From NCBI GenBank assembly GCA_016742275.1, contig JACVCD010000005.1:62001-126000 (forward strand): a stretch of DNA of 64,000 bases, given 5' to 3'. The DNA comes from Gemmatimonadaceae bacterium (lineage in GTDB: Bacteria > Gemmatimonadota > Gemmatimonadetes > Gemmatimonadales > Gemmatimonadaceae). This document shows positions 1 to 9,300 of the stretch, piece after piece. The translations under genes and the position numbers were made by a program. Position 1 is the stretch's first letter, and each line of letters opens with the position of its first letter. The notes below the pieces were generated by a model. It saw only the letters and a list, made by a program, of their open reading frames with translations, did not search any database and had not been told where the DNA came from.

Positions 1-1344
1 GCTGATGGTGTGGTGAAGCTCGAAGACGACGCGCGGAAATGGCTACCGGAACTTCCCACCTACGATCGCCCCATCACGGTGCGTCATCTGCTGACGCACA
101 CCAGTGGTCTTCGTGAGTGGAGCAATCTCGTGGCATGGCAGGGATGGCCACGCGGCACGCGCATGCACATCCAGCCCGATGTGTTTGCACTGATCACATC
201 GCAGAAGGTCACCAACTATCCGGTGGGTGCGCACTACTCGTACACCAACTCCGGATTTCTGCTGCTGCGCACACTGGTTGAGCGCGCCAGCAAGCAGACC
301 TTCAGCAACTTCACACGCACGCGCATCTTCGAACCGCTGGGAATGAAAAATTCATCCTGGCGTGAAGATTACACACGTATTGTGCCGGGATTGGCGCAGG
401 CGTATGAGCCCGTAGGTAGTGGATTCCGGCTCGATATGCCGTTCGACAACATCATTGCCGCCGGTGGCATGTGGACCACCGTGGGTGATTGGCTCAAGTG
501 GAACGAAGCGCTTACCAACAAGACGCTGGGCAGCGCGGTTGTCGACTCCATGACGCAGCGTATGCGTCTCAACAACGGTCTCGAGATTGCGTACGCACTG
601 GGACTCACGGTTGGTCAGTACCGTGGCACGCCGGAGATTCAGCACTCGGGTTCCACCGCTGGCTACAGCACCTTCCTTGCTCGCTATCCATCACTGGGCA
701 ATCTCTCCATCGCCGTGATGTGCAACGTGGCCGGCGCCGGTGCTACCGGCTACACCCGCGCGTTGGTGGATGCGCTGCACCCCGAACTGCCGCGTGCTGC
801 CGCTCCGGACACGATCACCACCGATCAGTCTCGCCTGCTTGAATGGCGCGGGTACTACGAAGACACACGCTGGCACACGATCACGCGCATCGACACGGTG
901 GGTGGTGTCATGCGACAGGGAGCTACACCGCTGCGCGCACTGCGCGATGGCTCGTATCTCGCCGGTGGCCAGCGCATGCGCTTTGCAATGGACGCTGATG
1001 GCAAAACACGCACCACGCGCTTCACCACCAGCGATGGTGATTCAGTGGTGTGGAAGTGGCGGGCTGACGCACCGTGGCGCCCGACTGCAACTGAGCTGGC
1101 GGCATTCGAAGGTCGTTACCGCAGTGGGGAGATTGACGCCACCTGGACCGTATCGGTCCGAAATGGCCAACTCACCATGAGTCCACGCGCCGGTCTCGTT
1201 CGCGCACTGGTGCCTACCGTACGCGATGCATTTGATAGCCCGGGTGAGGCCGTGTGGTTTACCCGCGATCGCAAAGGACGCGTGACTGCCATGCACTTTG
1301 GCTCGGCCCGCGCCTGGGATTTTGTTTTCGAACGGCTGCCCTGA
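1..1344 (+). CDS. Serine hydrolase, beta-lactamase class C family (5' end cut off by window)
   Basis: Partial gene. The frame is open to base 1, so the true start lies upstream; GTG at 10 is only the first in-window start codon. The product belongs to the class C beta-lactamase / penicillin-binding-protein-like serine hydrolases, probably exported and acting on a peptide or ester. The visible start (LEDDARKWLPELP, then RHLLTHTSGL) is the region that normally follows the SxxK nucleophile motif, so the catalytic serine is outside the window. The second motif appears as YSYTNSGF (Tyr-x-Asn) and the third as HSGSTAGY. About 150 C-terminal residues follow the hydrolase core, as in many of these proteins. 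It ends 12 bp before the SDR gene and may be its operon neighbour, but no shared function is evident. Confidence 0.85.
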   Translation, partial: ADGVVKLEDDARKWLPELPTYDRPITVRHLLTHTSGLREWSNLVAWQGWPRGTRMHIQPDVFALITSQKVTNYPVGAHYSYTNSGFLLLRTLVERASKQTFSNFTRTRIFEPLGMKNSSWREDYTRIVPGLAQAYEPVGSGFRLDMPFDNIIAAGGMWTTVGDWLKWNEALTNKTLGSAVVDSMTQRMRLNNGLEIAYALGLTVGQYRGTPEIQHSGSTAGYSTFLARYPSLGNLSIAVMCNVAGAGATGYTRALVDALHPELPRAAAPDTITTDQSRLLEWRGYYEDTRWHTITRIDTVGGVMRQGATPLRALRDGSYLAGGQRMRFAMDADGKTRTTRFTTSDGDSVVWKWRADAPWRPTATELAAFEGRYRSGEIDATWTVSVRNGQLTMSPRAGLVRALVPTVRDAFDSPGEAVWFTRDRKGRVTAMHFGSARAWDFVFERLP

Positions 1345-1356
1345 TTTCAACTCGAC

Positions 1357-2130
1357 ATGTCCAACACCGCTACTCCTGTAGTTCTTATCACCGGCGCCGC
1401 TACTGGTATTGGCGCGGCATGCGCCCTCGCTTTTGCCGACGCCGGCTGGCGTGTCGGCATTGCCACGCTGCCCTCCACTCGTGACGAAGCCGATCAGGTT
1501 GCCGCACAGTGTGTGGCGCGTGGCAGTGCAGCGCTCGTCTTGCCACTCGATGTCACGAACGACGCCCAGTGCCGTGAGTCGGCCAACGCGCTCGAGGCAC
1601 ACTTTGGCCGAATCGACGGATTGGTCAACTGCGCCGGTGTGACGCGCTTCGTGCCGCATCATGATCTTGAAGGACTGCCATCGAGTGAGTTCGGCCGCAC
1701 CAACGATGTGAATGTGCTGGGCACCTTTCAGATGATTCGCGCCTGTCGCGGTGCACTGGAGCGGAGCGGACGCGGTGGCGTCGTGAACTACTCCTCCATC
1801 GCCGGTCTGTCGGGCGTGGGTTCCTCAGCCGCGTACGCAGCAAGCAAGGGTGCGGTCATTGCGCTCACCCTTTCGATGGCGCGCGCGCTGGCTCCACACA
1901 TCCGGGTCAATGCGATCGCTCCAGGTTATGTGGCAGGCGGATTGCCAAGCCGAGTACTGGATGCGGATGCACTGGCGGCTGTTGAAGCGAAGTATCTCGA
2001 AACACAGCCGCTCAAGCGTCTCCTGGTGCCCGACGAAATCGCGGCGCTCACGCTCTTCCTGCTGAATGGCCCGGCTGGCATCACCGGCGAAGTCATTCGC
2101 ATCGACAACGGTCTGCACCTCAACGGGTGA
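1357..2130 (+). CDS. SDR family NAD(P)-dependent oxidoreductase
   Basis: A 257-residue classical short-chain dehydrogenase/reductase, the usual family length. The N-terminal Rossmann motif is TGAATGIG. The catalytic centre is Ser in NYSSIAG followed by YAASKGA (Tyr-x-x-x-Lys). The C-terminal PAGITGEVIRIDNG is the normal family ending. It would oxidise or reduce a secondary alcohol or ketone in the cytoplasm; the substrate cannot be read from sequence. It is followed 16 bp later by a HIBADH-family dehydrogenase and then a dehydratase, so the three probably form one catabolic or acid-processing operon (inference). Confidence 0.9.
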   Translation: MSNTATPVVLITGAATGIGAACALAFADAGWRVGIATLPSTRDEADQVAAQCVARGSAALVLPLDVTNDAQCRESANALEAHFGRIDGLVNCAGVTRFVPHHDLEGLPSSEFGRTNDVNVLGTFQMIRACRGALERSGRGGVVNYSSIAGLSGVGSSAAYAASKGAVIALTLSMARALAPHIRVNAIAPGYVAGGLPSRVLDADALAAVEAKYLETQPLKRLLVPDEIAALTLFLLNGPAGITGEVIRIDNGLHLNG

Positions 2131-2146
2131 GTCACAGGTGAATCCC

Positions 2147-3070
2147 ATGACAGCAAGCGCATCACCGTCCATCGCGTTCATTGGCACCGGCTTGATTGGC
2201 ACGCCCATGGTGGAGCGTTTGCTCGAATGTGGACGTCAGGTCACCGTGTGGAATCGCACACGCGACAAGCTGGCTCCATTGCTTGCGGCCGGAGCAAAGG
2301 AAGCGAGCAGCGCGCGTGCGTGTGCTGACGGCGCGGCGTTGGTCTGTCTCTGTCTCACGGACACGACAGCGGTAGAAGAGGTGATGTTCGGCAACGACGG
2401 AGTGGCCACAGTGCTCAATGCGTCGCAGCTCGTGATCGATCTCTCGAGCATTGCACCAGATGCCACCGCTCGCATGGCCACCCGTCTTCGCGAACAGTGT
2501 GGTGCGCATTGGCTGGATGCGCCGGTATCAGGCGGCACACCGGCGGCACGCGCCGGCCGTCTCATCGTATTTGCCGGTGGCGAAGCCGACGACATCACGC
2601 GCGCCGCGCCCGTGTTTGATGCGCTCTCGCAGCGTGTGACGCATATGGGCGGAAACGGGGCCGGCCAGTTGGCCAAGAGCTGCAATCAGCAGTTGGTGGC
2701 GTGCAATCTCATGGTCATCGCCGAGATGATTGCGTTTGCCGAAAAGTCTGGCGTGGATGCGTCGCGCATGCCGGCCGCGCTGGCCGGTGGCTGGGCCGAC
2801 TCACTGCCACTGCAGGTGTTTGGCCCTCGTATGGCGGGTAATATCGATACGCCGCGACTTGGTGCCGTGGCCACGTTCCGGAAGGACATCGAGCAAGTCG
2901 TGCGACTGGCAGAGGATGTTGGCGCCGATGTGCCCATCACCTACGCGGCACTCAGTGAGTACCGCCGCGCCATCGCCGATGTGGATATCGGGCCTGATGC
3001 TGATGCCTCGCGCCTGGTGCGGCTCAGGCGCACATCGGAAGACAGCAGTCTCGCGGAGGCATTTTCGTGA
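2147..3070 (+). CDS. NAD(P)-dependent oxidoreductase, 3-hydroxyisobutyrate dehydrogenase family
   Basis: I place the start at ATG 2147, which gives [18 protein letters not shown] and the expected N-terminal dinucleotide motif GTGLIGTPM. An upstream in-frame start at 2066 would add 27 residues overlapping the SDR gene. The 307-residue length is typical of the HIBADH / 2-hydroxy-3-oxopropionate reductase family. Family signatures are [14 protein letters not shown] and the lysine region [11 protein letters not shown] (a GxxxKxxNN-like motif; here the run reads KSCNQQ). It should reduce or oxidise a beta-hydroxyacid. The stop overlaps the GTG start of the dehydratase gene by 4 bp (GTGA), which implies translational coupling. 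Confidence 0.9.
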   Translation: MTASASPSIAFIGTGLIGTPMVERLLECGRQVTVWNRTRDKLAPLLAAGAKEASSARACADGAALVCLCLTDTTAVEEVMFGNDGVATVLNASQLVIDLSSIAPDATARMATRLREQCGAHWLDAPVSGGTPAARAGRLIVFAGGEADDITRAAPVFDALSQRVTHMGGNGAGQLAKSCNQQLVACNLMVIAEMIAFAEKSGVDASRMPAALAGGWADSLPLQVFGPRMAGNIDTPRLGAVATFRKDIEQVVRLAEDVGADVPITYAALSEYRRAIADVDIGPDADASRLVRLRRTSEDSSLAEAFS

Positions 3071-4770
3071 GCACACCCAAGGACCAATCGACCAACGCGC
3101 CGCGTCGATTCCGTTCGCAGGCTATTCACGAAGGCACGGTTCGCGCGGTCACGCACGGTTTCCTCGAAGCACTCGGCCAGGACGCCGACGAAGTCGCGCG
3201 CCCGCACATCGGAGTGTTTCACACCGGTGGCGAGATGAGTCCGTGCAATCTCGCGCTGCGTGATCAGGCCATGCACGCGCGCACGGGCATCTATGCGCAT
3301 GGTGGTATGCCGCACGAGTGTCCCGTAGTATCGGTAAGTGACGGGCTCAGTGTAGCGCATCGTGGCATGCGGTACTCTCTCGTGTCACGTGAGCTCATTG
3401 CCGACAGCGTGGAAGCCAGCACCGAAGGCCATCAGTGGGATGGCATTTTTTCTATTGGTGGCTGCGACAAGAACTTGCCCGGTCTCATTATGGGCATACT
3501 GCGCTGCAATCTTCCAGCGGTGTTTGTGCACGGCGGCGCCACGCTTCCCGGGCATTGGGAAGGGCGCGACACGCATGTCGGCGAGACATACGAAACCATT
3601 GGACGCGTGCTCGCCGGTGAAGCCACGGAGGAGGAGCTTCGCGCGCGCGCATCGATCTGCATCCCGACGGCCGGCGCGTGCGCGGGTCAGTTCACCGCCA
3701 ACACGATGGGCATGGTGGCGGAGGCACTGGGTCTGTCACCCATTGGCTCGAGCACCATTCCCACCGTGTACAGTGCGCGTGCGCCGATGCTGCGCCGCGC
3801 CGCCGCCGTACTGATGCGTGCCGTGATGCACAATGCACCTCTGCCACGCGATATCGTGACACGACAGGCGCTCGAGAATGCCTGTGCTGTGGTGAGTGCA
3901 ACGGGTGGTTCCACAAATGCAGCGCTGCATCTCCCGGCCATTGCAAGAGAAGCCGGTGTGGAATTCACGGTGCATGATGTGGCCGCGGTGTTTGCTCGCA
4001 CGCCGCTCATTGCTGATCTGCAGCCTGGCGGCAAGTTCCTCGCACGGGACGTGCACCACATTGGAGGCGCTGGCGTCGTCATGCGCGCGCTACTGGAAGC
4101 GAATCACCTGCATGGTGACGCCATGACATTCACCGGCCGCACACTGGCCGAAGAGTTGGCAGCTTGTGCTCCACCGGACGGCAATGTTGTGCGCCAGGTG
4201 ACCAACGCACGCTCACCGAATGGCGGTGTCACCGTGCTCACAGGCTCACTCGCGCCTGACGGTGCGCTGCTCAAGGTGGCAGGTCTCGACGCGCTGGTGC
4301 ATCGCGGACCAGCGCGTGTGTTCGAATGCGAAGAAGACGCGCAGGAGGCGGTGGTGAATCGTCGCTATGAAGCCGGCGATGTCATCGTCATTCGCAACGA
4401 AGGCCCCCGAGGCGGCCCCGGCATGCGTGAGATGCTCGGCATTACGGCCCTGCTCTATGGTCAGGGCATGGGGCAGCGTGTGGCGCTGGTCACCGATGGT
4501 CGCTTCAGTGGCGCCACGCGTGGTCTCTGCATCGGGCATGTCTCACCCGAAGCCGCGGTTGGTGGCCCGCTCGCGGCGGTGCGCGACGGAGACATCATCG
4601 CCATCGACGCACGACCTGAGGCCACCAGCATTTCACTCGAAGTGATTGCAGAGGAACTGGCTCAGCGATTGGCTTCAACGCCTGATCGTTCGCAGCCGGT
4701 CGCGAGCGGTGTACTAAGCAAGTACCGACAGCTCGTGGGTTCAGCAGATCGGGGCGCGACGACGCACTGA
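3067..4770 (+). CDS. ilvD: Dihydroxyacid dehydratase-like protein (IlvD/Edd family)
   Basis: A 567-residue IlvD/Edd-family dehydratase that would remove water from a 2,3-dihydroxy acid using an Fe-S cluster. The three candidate cluster cysteines are in [14 protein letters not shown] and GACAGQ. The CDKN form and the block [14 protein letters not shown] look more like dihydroxyacid dehydratase than the CDKT-type sugar-acid dehydratases. The start is GTG 3067, inside the end of the preceding gene. If it is true IlvD it serves valine/isoleucine synthesis, but the SDR and HIBADH neighbours and the absence of ilvBNC suggest a separate acid-degradation role. Family assignment is firm; the exact substrate is not. 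Confidence 0.8.
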   Translation: MSTPKDQSTNAPRRFRSQAIHEGTVRAVTHGFLEALGQDADEVARPHIGVFHTGGEMSPCNLALRDQAMHARTGIYAHGGMPHECPVVSVSDGLSVAHRGMRYSLVSRELIADSVEASTEGHQWDGIFSIGGCDKNLPGLIMGILRCNLPAVFVHGGATLPGHWEGRDTHVGETYETIGRVLAGEATEEELRARASICIPTAGACAGQFTANTMGMVAEALGLSPIGSSTIPTVYSARAPMLRRAAAVLMRAVMHNAPLPRDIVTRQALENACAVVSATGGSTNAALHLPAIAREAGVEFTVHDVAAVFARTPLIADLQPGGKFLARDVHHIGGAGVVMRALLEANHLHGDAMTFTGRTLAEELAACAPPDGNVVRQVTNARSPNGGVTVLTGSLAPDGALLKVAGLDALVHRGPARVFECEEDAQEAVVNRRYEAGDVIVIRNEGPRGGPGMREMLGITALLYGQGMGQRVALVTDGRFSGATRGLCIGHVSPEAAVGGPLAAVRDGDIIAIDARPEATSISLEVIAEELAQRLASTPDRSQPVASGVLSKYRQLVGSADRGATTH

Positions 4771-4772
4771 AA

Positions 4773-5261
4773 TCAACTCAAGGTATCGCGCGGCGCCGCT
4801 GGCAGAGCCTTCATGCACATGGCGTACACGTGATACCGCACTTCGCCCGGCTTGAGGACACGCTGGTCACCGGCGGTATCCTCAGCGTCGGTCATGAGCA
4901 TTGGCGGTCCGTACACATTGAACAGACAGTCGGCGTCGCCCTTGCGGAACCGCAGTGAGCCTTCGTTCGGTGCGTCACGCGGATCGGGTGTGCGAACCCA
5001 GCCGGTCGCACGCACACGCTCATAAAAGAACACCGCCTCGGGCTGCACACCACGTGTGGTCCCACCCGCTGCGGTGACCTTGCAGCCGACCTGCTTCTTT
5101 CGAGTGCGCCAGTCGTCGACCGTGTCGTGTTCGACCACGGTCTTCATCTGTCGATCACCGCGGAGGAACGCGTCGGCGTCCACGCACAACGGGTGATTTA
5201 CTGGCTGCGCGGGCGACATCGCAAATGCGAGCGATACGAGAACGGCGAGTGTGGGAGCCAT
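4773..5261 (-). CDS. Small exported protein of unknown function
   Basis: A 162-residue protein that I do not recognise. The N-terminus (MAPTLAVLVSLAFAMSPAQP) looks like a short signal peptide, so it is probably periplasmic. The mature part has four cysteines, which could form two disulfides, and a mix of charged and aromatic residues with no catalytic motif I can name. It ends 2 bp after the dehydratase stop on the opposite strand (convergent). Its 5' side carries the inverted-repeat element at 5315-5429, so any promoter must lie in or beyond that element. Confidence 0.65.
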   Translation of the reverse strand: MAPTLAVLVSLAFAMSPAQPVNHPLCVDADAFLRGDRQMKTVVEHDTVDDWRTRKKQVGCKVTAAGGTTRGVQPEAVFFYERVRATGWVRTPDPRDAPNEGSLRFRKGDADCLFNVYGPPMLMTDAEDTAGDQRVLKPGEVRYHVYAMCMKALPAAPRDTLS

Positions 5262-5314
5262 GTATGCAAGCTGTACTCGTTGGCTCGCGGGCGCTACGTG
5301 TGAATCCGGCTTGA

Positions 5315-5429
5315 AACTGATTCACACGGATTGCACGGACAACAGCAGAAACTTCAGGATACTGCTCAACCTCTTTGCATGCGGTTCCTGTGGTTTCCGC
5401 CACTTCCGCAGTTTCCGTGTGAATCAGTT
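5315..5429. repeat. Inverted-repeat element copy E1
   Basis: Perfect 16-bp terminal inverted repeats: AACTGATTCACACGGA at 5315-5330 and its exact reverse complement at 5414-5429. The interior holds further ACGG/CCGT-rich words. It lies between two co-directional minus-strand genes, downstream of the one starting at 6016 and upstream of the one starting at 5261. It is one of a family of similar copies in this window. Confidence 0.85.
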
Positions 5430-5449
5430 GGTGAATCAGCAGCGGTCTT

Positions 5450-6016
5450 TCAACGCCGCCGCACTCCACCTCGCCCACCGACGATGATCGGCACACCAAC
5501 GTAGCCGGAATAGAACGGACGATATCCCATCATTCCGAGCCCACCGTATCCCCATGGTCCGAGTGCGCCGTAGAACCACGGATCATAGAACGGATAGTTG
5601 GCCCACGTGCGACGCGTACCCTGTTCTTCAGTGCTGACTTCGAGCGGTGCCACATTCACCTGCGCGTTGCCTTGTACATCCTTACAGGTTCGCTTCTCCT
5701 TGTTGGCCTTGGCAACGAGCTTGCCATCCATCCAGAGTTCAACGTCCTGCTTGGCCGATGATGTGAACTGCACCTGCTCATGTGCGGCGAGTTCCACCGG
5801 TGATTGCTCACCGCTCTTCTCGACACTGAGCGCCGCCGTGATGGCTTTGTCGCCGTCATTGCGCAGCACGAATGTGTCGTCGCAGAGATAGCCGAATGTC
5901 ACGCGTGAAACGTCGGCAGCATTCGTACGAACGAAGCCGCCAATCTGGGCATATGCGGGTTCGGCAAGCGTCATCGACGCGCCAACCAGCACAACCGTGC
6001 CGAGTGAACGGAACAT
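5450..6016 (-). CDS. Exported protein with Gly/Pro/Tyr-rich tail, unknown function
   Basis: A longer reading from 6067 is possible, but ATG 6016 has AGGAG about 8 bp upstream and gives a clean signal peptide (MFRSLGTVVLVGASMTLA, cleaved near AYAQ). The mature protein of about 165 residues has a central beta-rich domain with two cysteines (YLCDD and RTCKD) and a C-terminal tail rich in Gly, Tyr, Phe and Pro that ends in arginines. It is probably periplasmic or surface-associated. I cannot assign a function. The start faces the dienelactone-hydrolase lipoprotein gene across about 195 bp that contain a short tandem repeat. Confidence 0.65.
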   Translation of the reverse strand: MFRSLGTVVLVGASMTLAEPAYAQIGGFVRTNAADVSRVTFGYLCDDTFVLRNDGDKAITAALSVEKSGEQSPVELAAHEQVQFTSSAKQDVELWMDGKLVAKANKEKRTCKDVQGNAQVNVAPLEVSTEEQGTRRTWANYPFYDPWFYGALGPWGYGGLGMMGYRPFYSGYVGVPIIVGGRGGVRRR

Positions 6017-6114
6017 GAGGTGCTCCTGCTGCCGAAGCAGCCAATGCAGTGTTGGAACGCGCAACATCCGTGTGCGGCGTTCATGAAGAGGAACACCGCT
6101 GAGTCGTGAACACC

Positions 6115-6150
6115 CTATCAGTTGATCTATCAGCTGATCTATCAGCGCAA
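6115..6150. repeat. 12-bp tandem repeat in divergent intergenic region
   Basis: CTATCAGTTGAT (6115-6126), CTATCAGCTGAT (6127-6138) and a partial third unit CTATCAG (from 6139). The middle unit contains the palindrome ATCAGCTGAT. Placed between divergent genes starting at 6016 and 6212, it could be an operator for either one. The role is inferred only. Confidence 0.6.
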
Positions 6151-6211
6151 CCGTCCCATCGGCGTATTAGATTCGACGCGCGTCATCCCACCTCAAGCCA
6201 GGATCCCTCCG

Positions 6212-7354
6212 ATGCGTCCTCGCCCGTCCCGCGCAACTCATGCACTGATTGCGCTGCGTTCCTTCACCCTGCTCTCCGCAGTGTTGGTCGCCGCCGGCTG
6301 CACCACGCAGCGCTATGCCCCCGATCACGCGACGCATACGCCCGTTCCGGTTTCCGACGATGTGACGGCCAACGCGCCGGCTCCGAGTGGCGGGCCAAGC
6401 GCCGATGATCACATGGCGCATATGAGCGCAGCGGATCTCGCGGCTCCCACGATCGCGAGTGGCGCAGTACGCGGCGGATTTTTCCAGGACGCCAAGTTGC
6501 CGGCCAGCAATGCCGGCGCCGCTGAACGTCTCAAGGCCAGCCCGCGCCACAGCGAATGGGTGAAGTTCCCGTCGGCGCCTGGTTCGACCGATTCCGTCAT
6601 GGCGTTTGTCGTGTACCCGTTCAGCAAGACCGCGTCGCAGAAGGCACCGGTCGTGGTGGTGGTACACGAAGTGTTCGGCCTGTCGAGCTGGGTGCGTGGT
6701 GTGGCCGACCAGGTGGCCGCTGACGGCTTCATTGCCGTGGCGCCGGACTTCCTGTCGCGCGTGCGGCCAGGTGGCCCGTCGTCGGTGGAGCTCAACTCGG
6801 ACACGGCGCGCGCCCTCATTCAGCGCGTCAACTACGAGGAGCGCGTTCGCATTGTGAGCGCTGCTGCCAACTACGGCATGATGCTGCCGAGTGCCACGCA
6901 GCGTTATGCCGTGATCGGGTATTGCTGGGGCGGCACCACATCATGGGCGCACGCCGTCAACGGCGGCGTGAAGGGCTTCAGTGGTGCCGTGCCGTTCTAT
7001 GGAGCGCCGTATACCACAGGTGGCCGCCCAGCCACGGCAACCGAACCGGCTGTTCCGGCGTCAGTCGATGCCGACTCGCTCAAGAAGATCACGAAGCCCG
7101 TGCTCATGCTGAACGGCAGCGGCGACGCGCGCATCGGTGCCATGATGCCGGCCATCGATTCCATCATGAAGGCCAACAAGAAAAACTACGAAGGGCACAA
7201 CTATCCGGGAGCCATTCACGGCTTCCTGCGCGCGCAGGGCGACCCACGGGCCACCAATCGCAACGAAGCCGAGGAAGCCGCCAACATCGCGGCCACCAAG
7301 GATGGTTGGCCGCGGACGGTCACCTTCCTCAAGAAGCAGCTTGGGGTGAAGTAA
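6212..7354 (+). CDS. Dienelactone hydrolase family lipoprotein
   Basis: I start at ATG 6212 rather than the in-frame ATG at 6122, because this gives a lipoprotein signal (RSFTLLSAVLVAAGC) with Cys in a lipobox. The product of about 380 residues is an alpha/beta hydrolase of the dienelactone hydrolase family. The candidate triad is Cys238 in GYCWGG, Asp305 in GSGDARI and His336 in AIHGF. Residues between the lipobox and about 90 form a low-complexity linker with a His/Met-rich patch (DDHMAHM). It is probably anchored in a membrane facing the periplasm; the substrate is unknown. Its 3' end overlaps the convergent glycosyltransferase gene by 26 bp. Confidence 0.88.
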   Translation: MRPRPSRATHALIALRSFTLLSAVLVAAGCTTQRYAPDHATHTPVPVSDDVTANAPAPSGGPSADDHMAHMSAADLAAPTIASGAVRGGFFQDAKLPASNAGAAERLKASPRHSEWVKFPSAPGSTDSVMAFVVYPFSKTASQKAPVVVVVHEVFGLSSWVRGVADQVAADGFIAVAPDFLSRVRPGGPSSVELNSDTARALIQRVNYEERVRIVSAAANYGMMLPSATQRYAVIGYCWGGTTSWAHAVNGGVKGFSGAVPFYGAPYTTGGRPATATEPAVPASVDADSLKKITKPVLMLNGSGDARIGAMMPAIDSIMKANKKNYEGHNYPGAIHGFLRAQGDPRATNRNEAEEAANIAATKDGWPRTVTFLKKQLGVK

Positions 7355-8534
7355 GCGCGGGTTCAGTACCAGCTGACACCACCGACTGGCGGACGGCACG
7401 CAGCACACGCACCAGTGCCGCCGCCGGTTCGGTCGGGCTCAATGACACCAATTCATCGGTTGGGCTTTCGAGATTCTCACCGCGGGTGCGGTACACGCCC
7501 CACCCGCTGGCCTTGCCCTCCAGCAGCATGTCGACCACCGGCACCCCCAGGGCGCCCGCTGCATGGGCTATGGACGTATCCGGTGTGAAGACCACATCAG
7601 CGGCTCCGGCCACGGCAAACGCGGCCCTCAGCGACCCCGTGGGCGCGATCGGCGCACCGACCAGATCTGCCAGTTCCTGCGCCCGGTCCCCTTCATGCGG
7701 GGCGGCCATGATCAGCACCTGCAATGAGGGCTCCACCGCCCGCGCCTCGTTGATCACTTCCGCATAGTGAGATGCCGGCCACCATCTAGCGGCCTTTCCT
7801 GCGGAAATGTTCACAAGAAGGCGCAATGCTGTCCCACAACTGGCGTCATTATTGCCGGAGAACGTATTGGTCCAGACAAGCGCCCCACCCACCCGTTCGA
7901 CTTCAGAAAGTACGAGAACCGGGGCTAGGTCGAGCGTGGCATGGTCCGGCCGGAACGGCGGAACCAACAAAGACAGGTGATCGACAATGTGCGACTCGAG
8001 CGGCAGCGACGGAGTGGCCGGATCCAGAATGTGGTCCAACCCACGCCCAGAAGTCCCCACGCGCCGCCGCGCGCCGATGGCCAGCATGATCATCAGCATG
8101 GTCACCGATGGCGCCGTCGGCATGCAGTCCACGATCACATCGTAGTTCTGCGCCCGGGCTTCACGCACCACCCGACGCATGGCCGCAAACCGCTTGCGGT
8201 CAAGCACCAGCACAGCGCGAACGGCGGGTTCGCTGGCAAGCACCGCCGCATTGGCCGGCGCCGCCAGCACATCCATCACGAGTCCTGGAGCCCCACCAAT
8301 GGCGCGGAGCACCCCGGTGGTCACCACCATGTCGCCAATGCGATCAGGACGCAGAAACAGCACCCGCATCGGCCCTTCGGCTCGTGCCCCGCGCGGTAGC
8401 CGATCCCGAACCCAGATGGCACCAGCCAGCACCCGAAACACGCCGCGACGCCACGCCAACTCCAGCGCTTTACCTGCGCGCTGCAGCCGACGACGGGGTG
8501 GGTGAACCGGGGTTGAAGCCAGGAGCTCAGGCAA
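7329..8534 (-). CDS. Glycosyltransferase family 9 (heptosyltransferase-like)
   Basis: A GT9-family protein resembling ADP-heptose:LPS heptosyltransferases. Key blocks are VLFLRPDRIGDMVVTTG at the start of the catalytic region, NISAGKAARWWP in the middle and FTPDTSIAHAAGALGVPVV near the donor site. It likely adds a heptose to lipid A core oligosaccharide at the inner membrane; the hldD gene at 17.2 kb fits such a pathway. The longest reading starts at TTG 8534 (401 residues); an in-frame ATG at 8369 is the alternative. A 48-codon ORF ends 8 bp upstream, which would suit coupling to the TTG start. Confidence 0.85.
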   Translation of the reverse strand: MPELLASTPVHPPRRRLQRAGKALELAWRRGVFRVLAGAIWVRDRLPRGARAEGPMRVLFLRPDRIGDMVVTTGVLRAIGGAPGLVMDVLAAPANAAVLASEPAVRAVLVLDRKRFAAMRRVVREARAQNYDVIVDCMPTAPSVTMLMIMLAIGARRRVGTSGRGLDHILDPATPSLPLESHIVDHLSLLVPPFRPDHATLDLAPVLVLSEVERVGGALVWTNTFSGNNDASCGTALRLLVNISAGKAARWWPASHYAEVINEARAVEPSLQVLIMAAPHEGDRAQELADLVGAPIAPTGSLRAAFAVAGAADVVFTPDTSIAHAAGALGVPVVDMLLEGKASGWGVYRTRGENLESPTDELVSLSPTEPAAALVRVLRAVRQSVVSAGTEPALTSPQAAS

Positions 8535-8542
8535 AGAGGTGA

Positions 8543-8689
8543 TCAGGCAAAGTGGAACGCCAAAGCGCCCACCAGGAGAAGCACCAGGGCATCCCAGCGC
8601 ATCATGGGCTCACGCATCGAGACGTGGTCCTCGGGGTCCAACTCGCCCGCCAGGAACGCAATCGGGTATTCAGCCGTCGTCGAGAACAT
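8543..8689 (-). CDS. Possible 48-residue single-span membrane protein
   Basis: A short ORF from ATG 8689 to TGA 8543. The first 30 residues are polar and acidic (AGELDPEDH). The end, WDALVLLLVGALAFHF, could be one membrane segment. No good ribosome-binding site is visible. It ends 8 bp before the glycosyltransferase TTG start, so it may be a coupled small protein or leader. Support is the ORF, its hydrophobic end and its position only. Confidence 0.4.
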   Translation of the reverse strand: MFSTTAEYPIAFLAGELDPEDHVSMREPMMRWDALVLLLVGALAFHFA

Positions 8690-8793
8690 GCGGTTGACTT
8701 AACGTTGTTTTATAAATGGAACTGCAATTGATACGATATAAAGACACGCAGGGGTTTACAACCCGCGCGGTTGCCGGTCCGAAATCGTCGCCT

Positions 8794-9213
8794 CTACAGC
8801 TTGTGCGTGGACAACAGCAAACTCGTTTCCGTGTTCGCCACCCCACGCACCTTGCCGATTTGCCGCAGGACTTCATCGAACTCCTGCAGCGTTTCCGTCC
8901 CCAGTTCGGCGACGATGTCCCATCGGCCATTGGTGGTGTGCAGGGCCCGCACCTCAGGATAGCCACGTATGACCTTGAGCACCGTATCGGCATCACCCTC
9001 GGTGCGAATCATGGTGACAGCACGCACACGATGCGTCGCGGCCTCCGGAGCCGTACGCACCGTGAAGCCGAGCAGCACTTGCGACGACACCAGCTTGTCG
9101 ATGCGGTTCTGGATGGTGCCGCGTGACACCTTGAGATGCTTGGCCAGCGACGCCACGCTTTCGCGCGCGTTTTCGCGCAGTCGGCTGATGAGACGAACGT
9201 CGAGATCGTCCAT
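8794..9213 (-). CDS. Lrp/AsnC family transcriptional regulator
   Basis: A 139-residue protein from ATG 9213 (a TTG two codons upstream is less likely). The N-terminal winged helix-turn-helix reads LDVRLISRLRENAR, then SVASLAKHLKVSRGTIQNRI. The C-terminal part is the RAM ligand-binding/oligomerisation fold, including the GRWDIVAELGTET region. Lrp/AsnC proteins bind DNA as octamers or dimers and usually sense amino acids. The amino-acid catabolism and transport genes at 15-20 kb are possible targets, but no direct evidence links them. Confidence 0.92.
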   Translation of the reverse strand: MDDLDVRLISRLRENARESVASLAKHLKVSRGTIQNRIDKLVSSQVLLGFTVRTAPEAATHRVRAVTMIRTEGDADTVLKVIRGYPEVRALHTTNGRWDIVAELGTETLQEFDEVLRQIGKVRGVANTETSLLLSTHKL

Positions 9214-9252
9214 GGACAAACGAGAGATTGCCTGGTTACCGGGTTACAAACA

Positions 9253-9280
9253 GCAAACCCCGGCTGGTGCCGGGGTTTGC
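9253..9280 (-). terminator. Strong hairpin, probable terminator of the SusCD operon
   Basis: Perfect 12-bp stem (GCAAACCCCGGC) with a 4-nt loop, located 20 bp beyond the 3' end of the DUF4397 gene on the minus strand. The following T-content is modest (TGTTTGT), so termination is likely but not certain. Confidence 0.75.
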
Positions 9281-9300
9281 TTCCAACCGTGCCGCAGAAC

